A DNA stretch of 29,656 bases from a virus (IMGVR_UViG_3300031884_001504:1-29656); one strand, 5' to 3'. Positions 6,533 through 15,542 are shown, counted from the stretch's first letter. Made by a program: numbers and translations. The notes: generated by a model not told the origin, from the letters alone.

Positions 6533-6948
6533 AAGTAGGTCTTAGTTTTAGTAGATGTTTAGTAGATATTGTCGATGGTCGTGTAGATATTGAGGACGTA
6601 CTGGTTATTATTTCACGCACAAATTTTGATCCGCATGACGACGGGCAATGGAAACAAATATGGAACGGGTATCGCTTTGGCGGTAGGTCCGAGGCTGTAT
6701 GGGCAAATTATGAAGAATCACAAGAGGACCTATTTAGACAAACCACCCTTGCTTTATACACACAAGGTAAATTGCATCAACCTCGACGGTTTGGTAGCTA
6801 CAGAGAGCGTCTTAATTTCATATGGCTAGAAACTGTTTTGTTTGATAAGGATCTAGAATCAAATCCAGCTTTGAAAGATGCATGGGAAACCTTTCAGGTT
6901 ATGGCAGAATTAACAGAGCTAAACATGAACAAACAAGTAGGATCGTAA
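6529..6948 (+). CDS. Conserved phage protein, 139 aa
   Basis: This protein overlaps the previous gene by ATGA. The N-terminus MKVGLSFSRCLVDIVDG, the strand VLVIISRTNFDP and the C-terminal LHQPRRFG...WLETVL...PALKDAWE pattern recall uncharacterised cyanophage proteins that often neighbour the preceding family. No catalytic motif is evident. Its C-terminal NPALKDAWETFQ resembles the ending (NPALNDAWETYQ) of the small gene at 21166-21393, suggesting a shared structural element. Confidence 0.8.
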   Translation: MKVGLSFSRCLVDIVDGRVDIEDVLVIISRTNFDPHDDGQWKQIWNGYRFGGRSEAVWANYEESQEDLFRQTTLALYTQGKLHQPRRFGSYRERLNFIWLETVLFDKDLESNPALKDAWETFQVMAELTELNMNKQVGS

Positions 6949-6963
6949 TAGTAGCACACAGGT

Positions 6964-7989
6964 ATGACCCTTGTAAAACGCATACATATAGAACTGTCAA
7001 CTAGGTGCCAAGCTAGTTGTCCAATGTGTCCAAGAAACCATTCTGGAGGTATCACACGCAGCTTTGTAGGGCCAACTGATATAAGTTTTGAACAATTCAA
7101 AAAATGGTTTACTGACAATTGGTTGTCTCAGTTAGAATATTTTTTGGCATGCGGGAATTATGGCGACCCTGTAATGAACAAAGACAGTTTGCCAATTCTC
7201 GAGTATCTGAGATCGCATAACCAAACCTGCAAAATAAGTTTTCATACCAATGGAAGTGCTCGTGATAAAGACTGGTGGCAGCGATTAGCAGAGATAATTG
7301 GTAAACAAGGTCAAGCTGTATTGGCTATTGACGGTTTCCATGACACACATTCTCTGTATCGAATTGGAACTAACTGGGATCATGTAATGAATACAGCTGA
7401 TATTCTTATTGCATGCGGAATCGATGTGTGGGCGGAAACTTTGATTTTTGATCATAATAAACACGAAATAGATCAACTCAAAGAATTTCTATACAATCGT
7501 GGCTTTAGACATATAAATGTCAAATACACACAGAGATTTGCCGGAGGATCAGAATTTCCAGTGGCCAACGGATCAATTTTGAAATCTGCAGAAAACAAAC
7601 CTTGGCAGTCTGTAATCACAGGCGATACCTATGAAAACTGGTTGACCAATACTGAAATTGATCCAAAATGTCAGCAAAATGGTGGTGAAATTTATGTAGA
7701 TGTAGCTGGACGATTATGGCCTTGTTGTTGGGTAGCAGATTCTTACACGCGGCTCACAGATCCTGATCATGGAGATCATAATTGGTCTAAATGGAGTAGA
7801 ATTCAAGGACAGGAAATCAAAAAGATCGTTGAGCAGTCAATACCATTATACTTACGCGATAATAATATTGAAATTACGTTAGAAAACTATGCAAAGCAAT
7901 TGGATATTTGGAAAGATCTGTGGTTATCTGATCGCAAACCATGTGAATGCGTAATACATTGTAAGAAAAAATATATAAACAGGGTCTAG
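6964..7989 (+). CDS. Radical SAM enzyme with C-terminal cysteine cluster
   Basis: The 341-residue protein carries the radical SAM signature RCQASCPMCPR (Cys15, Cys19, Cys22; CxxxCxxC), which binds the 4Fe-4S cluster that cleaves S-adenosylmethionine. FHTNGS (GGE-like region) and FAGGSEFP follow in the partial TIM barrel. The C-terminal third has Cys in DPKCQQN, LWPCCWV and KPCECVIHCKKK, a SPASM/Twitch-like set for an auxiliary cluster. Such enzymes often modify peptides or proteins, but the substrate is unknown. It starts 15 nt after the previous gene, with CAGGT 5 nt before ATG, and is followed within 6 nt by two tiny ORFs that could be partners or simply neighbours. Confidence 0.88.
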   Translation: MTLVKRIHIELSTRCQASCPMCPRNHSGGITRSFVGPTDISFEQFKKWFTDNWLSQLEYFLACGNYGDPVMNKDSLPILEYLRSHNQTCKISFHTNGSARDKDWWQRLAEIIGKQGQAVLAIDGFHDTHSLYRIGTNWDHVMNTADILIACGIDVWAETLIFDHNKHEIDQLKEFLYNRGFRHINVKYTQRFAGGSEFPVANGSILKSAENKPWQSVITGDTYENWLTNTEIDPKCQQNGGEIYVDVAGRLWPCCWVADSYTRLTDPDHGDHNWSKWSRIQGQEIKKIVEQSIPLYLRDNNIEITLENYAKQLDIWKDLWLSDRKPCECVIHCKKKYINRV

Positions 7990-7995
7990 TACACC

Positions 7996-8202
7996 ATGAC
8001 AAAGTCTCCCATCGAGTGGAAAATTCGCGGCTACCCGTACATAGTTAATTATAATTGTAACAACAGTAAAGATGGCGATATCTTAGACTGGTTCGATGAA
8101 AATCTTGATTCAAACGCTTGGGTAAGAATAAACCATTATCAAATTGTTTTTTCAAATCAAGAATCTGCTGCACTATTTCAGTTGACATTCTCATATGAAT
8201 AA
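7996..8202 (+). CDS. Small phage protein, 68 aa
   Basis: It lies 6 nt after the radical SAM gene. The product has a central DWFDENLDSNAWVR segment and a C-terminal strand with a QESAALFQLTF motif; similar endings, with an acidic turn then Ala-xx-Phe-xLxW/F, are found in small T4-like phage proteins. The next ORF and the one after share this ending, so they appear to be tandem relatives. Its TAA overlaps the start of the next ORF by 8 nt. No homologue of known function is recognised. Confidence 0.65.
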   Translation: MTKSPIEWKIRGYPYIVNYNCNNSKDGDILDWFDENLDSNAWVRINHYQIVFSNQESAALFQLTFSYE

Positions 8203-8407
8203 ACAAGTGACGCAATTTCTCAGTCAGAATGAAATAGCTGATAGAATTATGTGGTGTTCAAATAGCTTGTCTCGCAATGCATATTCATATGCATTGAAAA
8301 ATTTTATTTGGGCACCAGATAAAGGAATTGTCTATCCTGTAACATGGGAATTTTATGACGAGTCTTCCTATCTTTTATATTTTTTAACGTGGGTAGACAG
8401 TGCATAA
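8195..8407 (+). CDS. Small phage protein, 70 aa
   Basis: It starts inside the end of the preceding gene (8-nt overlap). The product ends VTWEFYDESSYLLYFLTW, matching the small-protein ending seen in the gene before it. It stops at TAA 8405-8407, but the same frame continues open for another 61 codons with related sequence (next entry). The stop coincides with the expected domain end, so this copy is likely complete. The function is unknown. Confidence 0.6.
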   Translation: MNKQVTQFLSQNEIADRIMWCSNSLSRNAYSYALKNFIWAPDKGIVYPVTWEFYDESSYLLYFLTWVDSA

Positions 8408-8590
8408 AATACTTGTTGGGATCCAGAAAATTACTCAGAATTATGCAAGTGGGCTAATCTCAATTGCCATGATAGATGGTACGCTGAATGTGTTGATGTA
8501 TCAGATGTTTCGTTAACATATGATAAAATGGCAGAATTTACTTTTTGCAATTTAGCTGATGCGTGCTTCTTTGCAATGGTATGGTTGTAA
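8408..8590 (+). pseudogene. Third tandem small-protein copy without a start codon
   Basis: In frame with the preceding ORF, directly after its TAA, 60 codons read as protein-like sequence: NTCWDPENYSELCKWANLNC, a DRWYAECVDVSDV strand and an ending FCNLADACFFAMVW that matches the ADAxxFxLxW-type ending of this small family. No ATG or GTG start with a ribosome site exists in this frame. It is either a decaying copy or a readthrough extension of the previous ORF. It fills most of the gap before dnaK; the rest (8591-8717) holds the dnaK promoter and leader. Confidence 0.5.
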
Positions 8591-8627
8591 CGAAGCGTGC
8601 CCTGAGGAAGAACTATAGAAATTTATG

Positions 8628-8657
8628 TTGACAATAGATAACAAAATAAGACATAAA
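8628..8657 (+). promoter_or_regulatory. Probable dnaK promoter
   Basis: TTGACA (8628-8633) followed at 17-18 nt by an A/T-rich -10 region (ACATAAA, 8651-8657). The -10 match is weak. It is the only consensus -35 between the small ORFs and dnaK. Confidence 0.4.
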
Positions 8658-8693
8658 TATTATTGATGATGCTATATAGGCCATCAATATTAT
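8657..8693 (+). promoter_or_regulatory. Long inverted repeat in the dnaK leader
   Basis: ATATTATTGATG (8657-8668) and CATCAATATTAT (8682-8693) pair over 11 of 12 positions around a 13-nt loop. The repeat overlaps or directly follows the -10 region and ends about 11 nt before the AAAGGAG ribosome site. Cellular dnaK genes often carry a CIRCE operator here, but this sequence does not match CIRCE. It could be an operator or a structured leader. Confidence 0.5.
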
Positions 8694-8702
8694 CTTGCTT
8701 AG

Positions 8703-10540
<1,838 letters not shown>

Positions 10541-11704
10541 GAAGACTTTGACGAGCGTCTTGTTAATTACATGGCAGACGATTTTAAAAAGACTAACGGC
10601 ATAGACTTACGCAATGACAAACTGGCTTTGCAGCGTCTACGCGAATCAGCTGAACGTGCCAAAATTGAACTGTCAAGCACAACAGAAACAGAAGTAAACA
10701 TTCCATATGTTACTGCTGACGCAAGCGGTCCAAAACATCTTTTGTTAAAAATTTCAAGGGGTAAATTTGAAAGTTTAATAAGCGATCTAATTGAAAGAGC
10801 TATAGCTCCTTGCAAAGCTGCACTAGCCGATGCTGGTTTAAAGCCCGGTGACATAAAAGAAGTTATTCTAGTTGGTGGTTCAACACGTATTCCTGCAATT
10901 CGCAATGCTGTTAAAAACTTCTTCGGTAAAGAACCTAGCAATGCTGTAAATCCTGATGAGGCCGTTGCCATAGGAGCTGCCATTCAAGGTGGTGTTCTTC
11001 AAGGTGACGTTAAAGATGTACTACTTCTTGACGTTACACCTCTTTCACTTGGTTTGGAAACATTAGGCGGAGTGTTTACACGATTGATAGATCGGAACAC
11101 TACTATTCCAACAAGAAAGAGCCAGGTTTTTTCAACAGCAGAAGACAATCAAAATGCAGTTACAATAAGAGTTTTCCAAGGGGAACGCGAAATGGCTGCT
11201 GATAACAAGCTTCTTGGGCAATTTGATTTAACAGGTATACCGCCTGCACGCAGAGGAACACCTAAAATCACTGTCACCTTTGATATTGATGCTAATGGAA
11301 TTGTTTCAGTAAGTGCCAAAGATGAAGCAACAGGAAAAGAGCAACAAATTACTGTCACTGCAAACGGTGGACTGTCAGACGAAGACATTCAACAAATGGT
11401 AGCCGATGCTGAGAAAAATAAAGCAGCTGACCAGGCTAAAAAAGAAATGGCAGACGCACGCAATGCAGCACAGGCCGCTATTAATTCAGCTGAACGTCAA
11501 GTTGAAGAAGGTGAAGATCTTGATCAAAATCTAGTAGATCAGCTGAATGCTGCTAAAGCAGAACTGCAGAATCTACTAAATGATGACGCTGTTGCTTTAG
11601 ATCAATTACGAGAAGCAAGCAGTAAACTGATTAATGCATCAATGGCTCTTGGTCAAAGTCAGTATCAAACAATTAATCCAGAAACGGCTTCAACTGAGCA
11701 ATAA
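10541..11704 (+). CDS. dnaK: DnaK (Hsp70) chaperone, exon 2 (residues 224-610)
   Basis: Exon 2 begins [17 protein letters not shown] and contains the rest of the ATPase domain ([44 protein letters not shown]), the interdomain linker ([20 protein letters not shown]) and the substrate-binding domain ([18 protein letters not shown], then [12 protein letters not shown] and [15 protein letters not shown]), followed by the helical lid. The lid ends [10 protein letters not shown] and lacks the acidic EEV-type tail of many bacterial DnaK proteins. The linker is intact, so coupling between domains should work. It terminates at a perfect hairpin shared with the convergent release-factor gene. In-frame ATG or GTG codons upstream are in the intron. 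Confidence 0.93.
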   Translation, partial: EDFDERLVNYMADDFKKTNGIDLRNDKLALQRLRESAERAKIELSSTTETEVNIPYVTADASGPKHLLLKISRGKFESLISDLIERAIAPCKAALADAGLKPGDIKEVILVGGSTRIPAIRNAVKNFFGKEPSNAVNPDEAVAIGAAIQGGVLQGDVKDVLLLDVTPLSLGLETLGGVFTRLIDRNTTIPTRKSQVFSTAEDNQNAVTIRVFQGEREMAADNKLLGQFDLTGIPPARRGTPKITVTFDIDANGIVSVSAKDEATGKEQQITVTANGGLSDEDIQQMVADAEKNKAADQAKKEMADARNAAQAAINSAERQVEEGEDLDQNLVDQLNAAKAELQNLLNDDAVALDQLREASSKLINASMALGQSQYQTINPETASTEQ

Positions 11705-11706
11705 TA

Positions 11707-11737
11707 AAAAAGGTGTAGCTAAAAACTACACCTTTTT
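11707..11737. terminator. Bidirectional terminator between dnaK and the release factor gene
   Basis: AAAAAGGTGTAG (11707-11718) and CTACACCTTTTT (11726-11737) are perfect 12-bp arms with a 7-nt loop. A-tract and T-tract flanks make it an intrinsic terminator in both directions. The minus gene's TAA begins within the right arm. Confidence 0.9.
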
Positions 11738-12428
11738 ACCATAATAAGTCAATCATTCCTTTTGACAATTGTCTTGTGTTAATAGTTTTATTATTTCTAT
11801 GATCACAAATTTCATCATGCTGTAAACGATAGGTGCGTATTTTATCACCTCTCTGGCCAGACCCAACTTGTGCCTTTTTTTCTGAGCTTATTTTTTCATG
11901 CTGCTGTATACCAAAGTATTGTCGCAGTTTAGCAGTTAGATCGTTTTTAGCTTGGGTATAACTAGTTTCTCTACTGCGAGTCTGAGCCGTAACTGTGATT
12001 CCAGTTGGCGTATGGGTAAGCCTTATACTATTCTGATGTTTATTTCTGTGCTGGCCTCCTTTACCTGTACCGCTGAACCACGATAAACTTAGATCTTTTT
12101 CATCTAATACAAACTCATTGGTCAAGTTTGGATCTATAACACTAACGGTAACAGTACTGGTGTGCACTCTACCTTTTTTCTCAGTAGGTGGCACACGTTG
12201 CCATCGATGACCTCCGGCTTCTGCTTCAAGTTTTTCTAAATTTTGTCCTGAAAATTCAAGTGAGATGGCAAAATTGCCGTGCCCTTTTGTGCTGGGTCTC
12301 ACATCTGCCCAGCGGCACTTTCAACCAACTCTGGTTGCTAGATTAAAATAGATGTCTGCTAAATCTTTAACTAACAGCTGACTATCAGCACCGCCTTCGG
12401 CAGCGTGTATTTCTATTATTCTACGCAT
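11736..12428 (-). CDS. Class I peptide chain release factor with in-frame UGA at codon 36
   Basis: ATG 12428 has AAGGAG 7 nt upstream. The frame reads MRRIIEIHAAEGGADSQLLV..., the EIxAxEGGxDA start of phage release factors without domain 1, then TRVG-TGA-KCRW, then AGGHRWQRVPPTEKKGRVHT (domain 2; the PPT fits the RF1-type PxT anticodon-like motif, so UAA/UAG recognition) and WFSGTGKGGQHRNKHQNS, the GGQ peptidyl-tRNA hydrolysis loop. Total 230 positions including the TGA at 12321-12323. Relatives have Trp at this exact place (RRGW/RRxWK), so TGA replaces TGG. Without readthrough only 35 residues, or a GTG-initiated 188-residue product (from 12302) that keeps PPT and GGQ, would be made. Whether this is regulation or a nonsense mutation is undecided. 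Confidence 0.85.
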
Positions 12429-12478
12429 GCTACGTCTCCTTTTACATGGTTTCTATACTATTTAATTATTGTCTAAGA

Positions 12479-12522
12479 ATGTCAAGAAAAGACTTGACAT
12501 CTATAATGGCTCATGGTATTGT
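12479..12522. promoter_or_regulatory. Divergent promoters on a perfect inverted repeat
   Basis: ATGTCAAG (12479-12486) and CTTGACAT (12493-12500) are perfect arms 6 nt apart and form back-to-back TTGACA -35 boxes. Rightward: TTGACA 12494-12499, 17-nt spacer, TATTGT 12517-12522. Leftward: TTGACA with an A/T-rich -10 region around 12455-12465. A regulator binding the repeat would control both the release factor and the next gene. Confidence 0.6.
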
Positions 12523-12555
12523 GAAGTCAATCGCATTAGTGAAAAGGAGATAGAT

Positions 12556-12894
12556 GTGGAAAAAACTTTTACTATCGTTGGCGTAAGTACTATTGGAACT
12601 CCGACCAACAACCAGACAAAATTTCGCGTTGCCAATGGCGATCTTGCTGCTCGACGTAAGGTGCTTGAGCGAGTAGGACATTTTGATATTAATCTTATTG
12701 ATCTTCCTACTCCAATGACCAAGCTGGCAGCTATTGAATATTATAAATCACTTTATCCAGAAGCAGCTGGCATTCGAATGCTAAATCAAAAAGAAGTTTC
12801 ACCAAAAGCCAAAACAGTTGTTCTGCGAGGAGCGAACAAAAAGTCCGTAGCAGACGCTGCGTCAGAACTTTTGCGAGCGATCGAAGAAGTATAA
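12556..12894 (+). CDS. Conserved phage protein, 112 aa, GTG start
   Basis: The frame is open from TTG 12469, but GTG 12556 is chosen because AAGGAG precedes it by 6 nt and the predicted transcription start (about 12529) excludes the longer version. The product EKTFTIVGVSTIGTPTNNQTKFRVANGDLAARRKVL... resembles, from memory, uncharacterised cyanophage proteins with an FTIxGVS strand and an INLIDLPTPMTKLAAIEY element. It looks like a small alpha/beta protein. No catalytic residues can be assigned. Confidence 0.65.
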   Translation: MEKTFTIVGVSTIGTPTNNQTKFRVANGDLAARRKVLERVGHFDINLIDLPTPMTKLAAIEYYKSLYPEAAGIRMLNQKEVSPKAKTVVLRGANKKSVADAASELLRAIEEV

Positions 12895-12899
12895 TAAAG

Positions 12900-12928
12900 T
12901 TGGCTTATCGGAGTTAATGCTGTATAAT
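12900..12928 (+). promoter_or_regulatory. Promoter predicted to give a leaderless mRNA
   Basis: TTGGCT (12900-12905), a 17-nt spacer and a perfect TATAAT (12923-12928). The predicted start of transcription (about 12935) coincides with the first ATG of the 15-bp repeat array. The competing upstream ATG at 12917 lies inside the promoter spacer. Confidence 0.55.
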
Positions 12929-12934
12929 TTGCAT

Positions 12935-13024
12935 ATGGATAAAGTAGAAATGGATAAAGTAGAAATGGATAAAGTAGAAATGGATAAAGTAGAAATGGAT
13001 AAAGTAGAAATGGATAAAGTAGAA
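12935..13024 (+). repeat. Six perfect 15-bp repeats (MDKVE codons)
   Basis: ATGGATAAAGTAGAA is repeated six times without a mismatch from 12935 to 13024. Each unit is five codons and carries its own ATG, so gain or loss of units by slippage keeps the frame and gives a shorter or longer charged N-terminal tail. Confidence 0.97.
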
Positions 13025-13423
13025 ATCATATTCAAAAAACAAATAGCTAATTCTCCGTGTATGGCAATGATGTTACAAGCTCATGCTGAACTAATTGAAA
13101 AAAGCTGGGCAATGAATATACTTCCGTTTGGGCATAAAAGCAGTTGCATTTATGCTCAAATTGAAAATGACATTGCAGGTGCTATAGTTTTTATTTTTGA
13201 CCCTGATATTGAAGTTGTACACACTCAGTTATCCTATGTGAAACCACAGTATCGTGGCCGGCGCATATACCAGTCAATGCACAAATACCTGCATGATTAT
13301 GCACGTAAAGTCGGAGCGCATAGAATAACCAGTACAGTTCATATAGACAATCAGCCACTTTTGCAAGCAAGTACACGAAGCGGCATGACTACTCGCTGGG
13401 TTGCACAGATTTTAGAATTGTAA
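12935..13423 (+). CDS. GNAT acetyltransferase with MDKVE repeat leader
   Basis: The protein begins with six copies of MDKVE and then a GNAT domain: IIFKKQIANSPCMAMMLQAH, SSCIYAQIENDIAGAIVFIF (strands 2-3), VVHTQLSYVKPQYRGRRIYQ (strand 4 and the Q/RxxGR-type acetyl-CoA loop) and HRITSTVHIDNQPLLQASTRSG (strand 5/helix 4). The domain matches small phage N-acetyltransferases; the acceptor is unknown. The start could be ATG 12917 (GGAG 4 nt before, MLYNLH added) or any of the six repeat ATGs; 12935 fits a leaderless transcript. It is followed after one base by the PP-loop gene. Confidence 0.8.
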   Translation: MDKVEMDKVEMDKVEMDKVEMDKVEMDKVEIIFKKQIANSPCMAMMLQAHAELIEKSWAMNILPFGHKSSCIYAQIENDIAGAIVFIFDPDIEVVHTQLSYVKPQYRGRRIYQSMHKYLHDYARKVGAHRITSTVHIDNQPLLQASTRSGMTTRWVAQILEL

Positions 13424-13424
13424 T

Positions 13425-14399
13425 ATGGTTACACTTTCATATACAAATAGTTTTAAATTTGGCTATAACGGTGAGTGGTTCAACTCACGAGTATCAAAAA
13501 ATGACCAATGGATGACACAGTATGATCCAATTGAAAGACCTGTAGTTGATTTTGGAACAGAGTGTATAAACACAGCAAAATTAATACGTGAAACAGCTAC
13601 TGGTCCGATAGATGTTTTGTTTTCAGGTGGACAAGACAGCGAGGTGTGCTTAAACGCATTCTTGCTAGCAGGGATATCTGTTAATGTATTAATCATGCGT
13701 TTTAAAGATGGGTTTAACGCATTTGATACAGCTTATGCAACCAAATATTGTCAAGCACACAATATTGAACCAATTTATGTAGACCTGGATATTTGTAAAT
13801 TTTTAGAAACAGATGCCTGGGATTATGCTGCACTTACGCAGTGCACCTCTCCGCCGTTGTTACCTCATTTGTGGCTAATAGATCAAAGCGATCACTATGT
13901 GGTAATTGGGTCAGGTGATGTTTTTTTGTATAAAAATATTTTAATTGCTCAAGGCACAGTACCAGATACAGAATTTTACACAATTAACCAAAAGATTACA
14001 CCTAAAACAACGTTTGATAACAAATGGTATTATAGGGAACACGAGTCAATTGCAGCATTGCATCGTCTGTTTATGTTACGTAATAGAGACGGATGCCCAG
14101 GATTTTTCCAGTACAATCCTGAGCTAGTTCTAAGTTGGCTAAATGAACCAGAGGTCAACAGAGACTTAAGTGGATCAAATGACAGAGTCAGTACACTGTA
14201 TACCAAATACGAAATTTATCAAAGGATTTGGCAGATTCAAAATAGACCTAAATTTGATGGATTTGAAATAGTTCGGCATGCTGTCAGCATTCCAAAAATG
14301 CGGCAGAGTTTGGAAACACAGAATGCAGATTTCATGCAAACCTACAAAGTACAAGTTGACGATTTGCGCAAACAATTACAAGGCGATATAAATGGATAA
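13425..14399 (+). CDS. PP-loop (N-type) ATP pyrophosphatase family protein
   Basis: The 324-residue protein has the PP-loop FSGGQDSEV (residues 66-74), the SGGxDS signature of enzymes that adenylate a substrate (asparagine synthase, QueC, TilS, ThiI and PAPS-reductase relatives). An LDICKFLETDAWDYAALTQC segment and a GSGDVF motif follow as in phage homologues I recall. The preceding strand-loop IDVLFSGGQD is well kept; Gln replaces the usual variable residue. Substrate and pathway cannot be named: tRNA or DNA base modification and amidation are all possible. One base separates it from the GNAT gene, and its last codons overlap the next gene by 8 nt, so it is in an operon. Confidence 0.85.
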   Translation: MVTLSYTNSFKFGYNGEWFNSRVSKNDQWMTQYDPIERPVVDFGTECINTAKLIRETATGPIDVLFSGGQDSEVCLNAFLLAGISVNVLIMRFKDGFNAFDTAYATKYCQAHNIEPIYVDLDICKFLETDAWDYAALTQCTSPPLLPHLWLIDQSDHYVVIGSGDVFLYKNILIAQGTVPDTEFYTINQKITPKTTFDNKWYYREHESIAALHRLFMLRNRDGCPGFFQYNPELVLSWLNEPEVNRDLSGSNDRVSTLYTKYEIYQRIWQIQNRPKFDGFEIVRHAVSIPKMRQSLETQNADFMQTYKVQVDDLRKQLQGDING

Positions 14400-14685
14400 G
14401 AAGGCGATTTTTGTATGCCAGTGTCATTCACATGAACATATGGTATCAGTTGATTTGTACGATTGGGATAATGGCGATGTAGATTTTTGTTTGTCCGTAA
14501 CAGCAGAAACACATCTATCATGGCTAAAACGATTGAAAATCGCTGTGAAATACCTATTTGGCTTACCAGGACTATCCTGGCACGATGTAATGCTAAAGGA
14601 CGAAGATGTGCTAACATTGTCACAGTTGATTGCAGATTATAATGCGTTAAAAAACAGCCAACCGGAAAATAACCGACATGTCTGA
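14392..14685 (+). CDS. Hypothetical protein, 97 aa
   Basis: Not recognised. It starts 8 nt inside the PP-loop gene. The N-terminus AIFVCQCHSHEHMVSVDLYD contains Cys-x-Cys-His-x-His, a possible metal site in a strand pair, followed by DWDNGDVDFCLSV and an amphipathic C-terminal half (LKRLKIAVKYLFGL). No signal peptide. Its TGA overlaps the start of the next small gene by 8 nt. Confidence 0.6.
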   Translation: MDKKAIFVCQCHSHEHMVSVDLYDWDNGDVDFCLSVTAETHLSWLKRLKIAVKYLFGLPGLSWHDVMLKDEDVLTLSQLIADYNALKNSQPENNRHV

Positions 14686-14809
14686 AATTATTTCATACAA
14701 AGGTGACCCTTGGTACGCCGACGAAAGTGACGACTGTGTGCGCCTATTTAGAGGCAACCTCCAAATACTCAAAGCGCCAAAGAACGGAACCCCTTACGAG
14801 GAATATTAG
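14678..14809 (+). CDS. Small hypothetical protein, 43 aa
   Basis: ATG 14678 overlaps the end of the previous gene, with GGAAAA about 10 nt upstream. The product MSEIISYKGDPWYADESDDC... is acidic and ends TPYEEY at TAG 14807-14809. The same frame continues after the TAG through four codons into the ATG of the next gene (14822), so the two could once have been one protein or could be joined by readthrough. A different frame here also reads protein-like (SAKERNPLRGILARAKNAK), so the coding assignment is uncertain. Not recognised. Confidence 0.4.
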   Translation: MSEIISYKGDPWYADESDDCVRLFRGNLQILKAPKNGTPYEEY

Positions 14810-14821
14810 CCCGAGCCAAAA

Positions 14822-15082
14822 ATGCTAAAGTGGATGCTTGATGCATTGAATGAAAAAGAACGTAGTGAAAGATTGGCACCTGTATTGAATGGAACTGATA
14901 CCTGCTGGTGCTATCATTGCATGGAAAAGAGAACGGATCCAAACACGGGATGGCCGATGACCTTATCAACATTTATCACCTGTCCCAACTGCGGAAACAA
15001 GCGTTGTCCACGAGCTACAGACCACAATTTAGCCTGCACCGGCAGCAATGAACCAGGACAAAAAGGCAGTAGATATGAGTGA
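14822..15082 (+). CDS. Small zinc-ribbon-like phage protein, 86 aa
   Basis: The protein has CWCYHCMEKR and CPNCGNKRCPRATDHNLAC, two pairs of CxxC-type ligands plus extra Cys/His, followed by TGSNEPGQKGSRY. The ending CPxCGNKRCPRA...CTGSNEPGQ is a pattern I recall from many phage proteins of unknown role, often described as zinc-finger-like. The start lacks a good ribosome site; ATG 14834 is an alternative. Its end overlaps the deaminase gene (ATGAGTGA shared). Confidence 0.75.
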   Translation: MLKWMLDALNEKERSERLAPVLNGTDTCWCYHCMEKRTDPNTGWPMTLSTFITCPNCGNKRCPRATDHNLACTGSNEPGQKGSRYE

Positions 15083-15542
15083 GCGTCCTGATATTGACAC
15101 CTGGGCACTGGATCTAGCAGACCTAGTCGCAACACGTAGCCGTGACCCAAACACAAAGGTTGGCGCAGTAATCCTTAGGCCTGATAACACTATTGCAGCG
15201 GCTGGCTATAATGGCTTTCCAAGAGGTACTTACGACGACGATGAGATTTATGCAGATAAAACACGTAAACTGCTGAGAGTGGTCCATGCTGAGTTGAATG
15301 CAATTTTAACCAGCCGAGAGCCGTTACATGGTTACACACTTTACGTTTCGCCATTACATCCTTGTAGCCAATGCGCTGCGGCTATTATACAAAGCGGAAT
15401 TAAAACGGTGATTGCGCGAACTGATCCTTCTAGAGAAAGTACAACATGGCGCGAAAGTTTTGCCGAAGCCGGCCGGATGTTTAAAGAAGCAAATATCAAA
15501 GTAAAACTATTGACAGACTCGCATATAGAAATTAGTTTATGA
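15075..15542 (+). CDS. dCMP deaminase
   Basis: The 155-residue protein has the zinc deaminase signatures HAE (His71, Glu73) and PCSQC (Cys97, Cys100), with TRSRDPNTKVGAVI and GYNGFPRG before them, as in phage and cellular dCMP deaminases (T4 Cd is a relative). The reaction converts dCMP to dUMP and feeds dTMP synthesis. The frame extends to ATG 15048, but ATG 15075 overlaps the previous stop and gives the family's usual N-terminus (WALDLADLVATRS), so it is preferred. It ends in TGA, 17 nt before the next gene. Confidence 0.9.
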   Translation: MSERPDIDTWALDLADLVATRSRDPNTKVGAVILRPDNTIAAAGYNGFPRGTYDDDEIYADKTRKLLRVVHAELNAILTSREPLHGYTLYVSPLHPCSQCAAAIIQSGIKTVIARTDPSRESTTWRESFAEAGRMFKEANIKVKLLTDSHIEISL

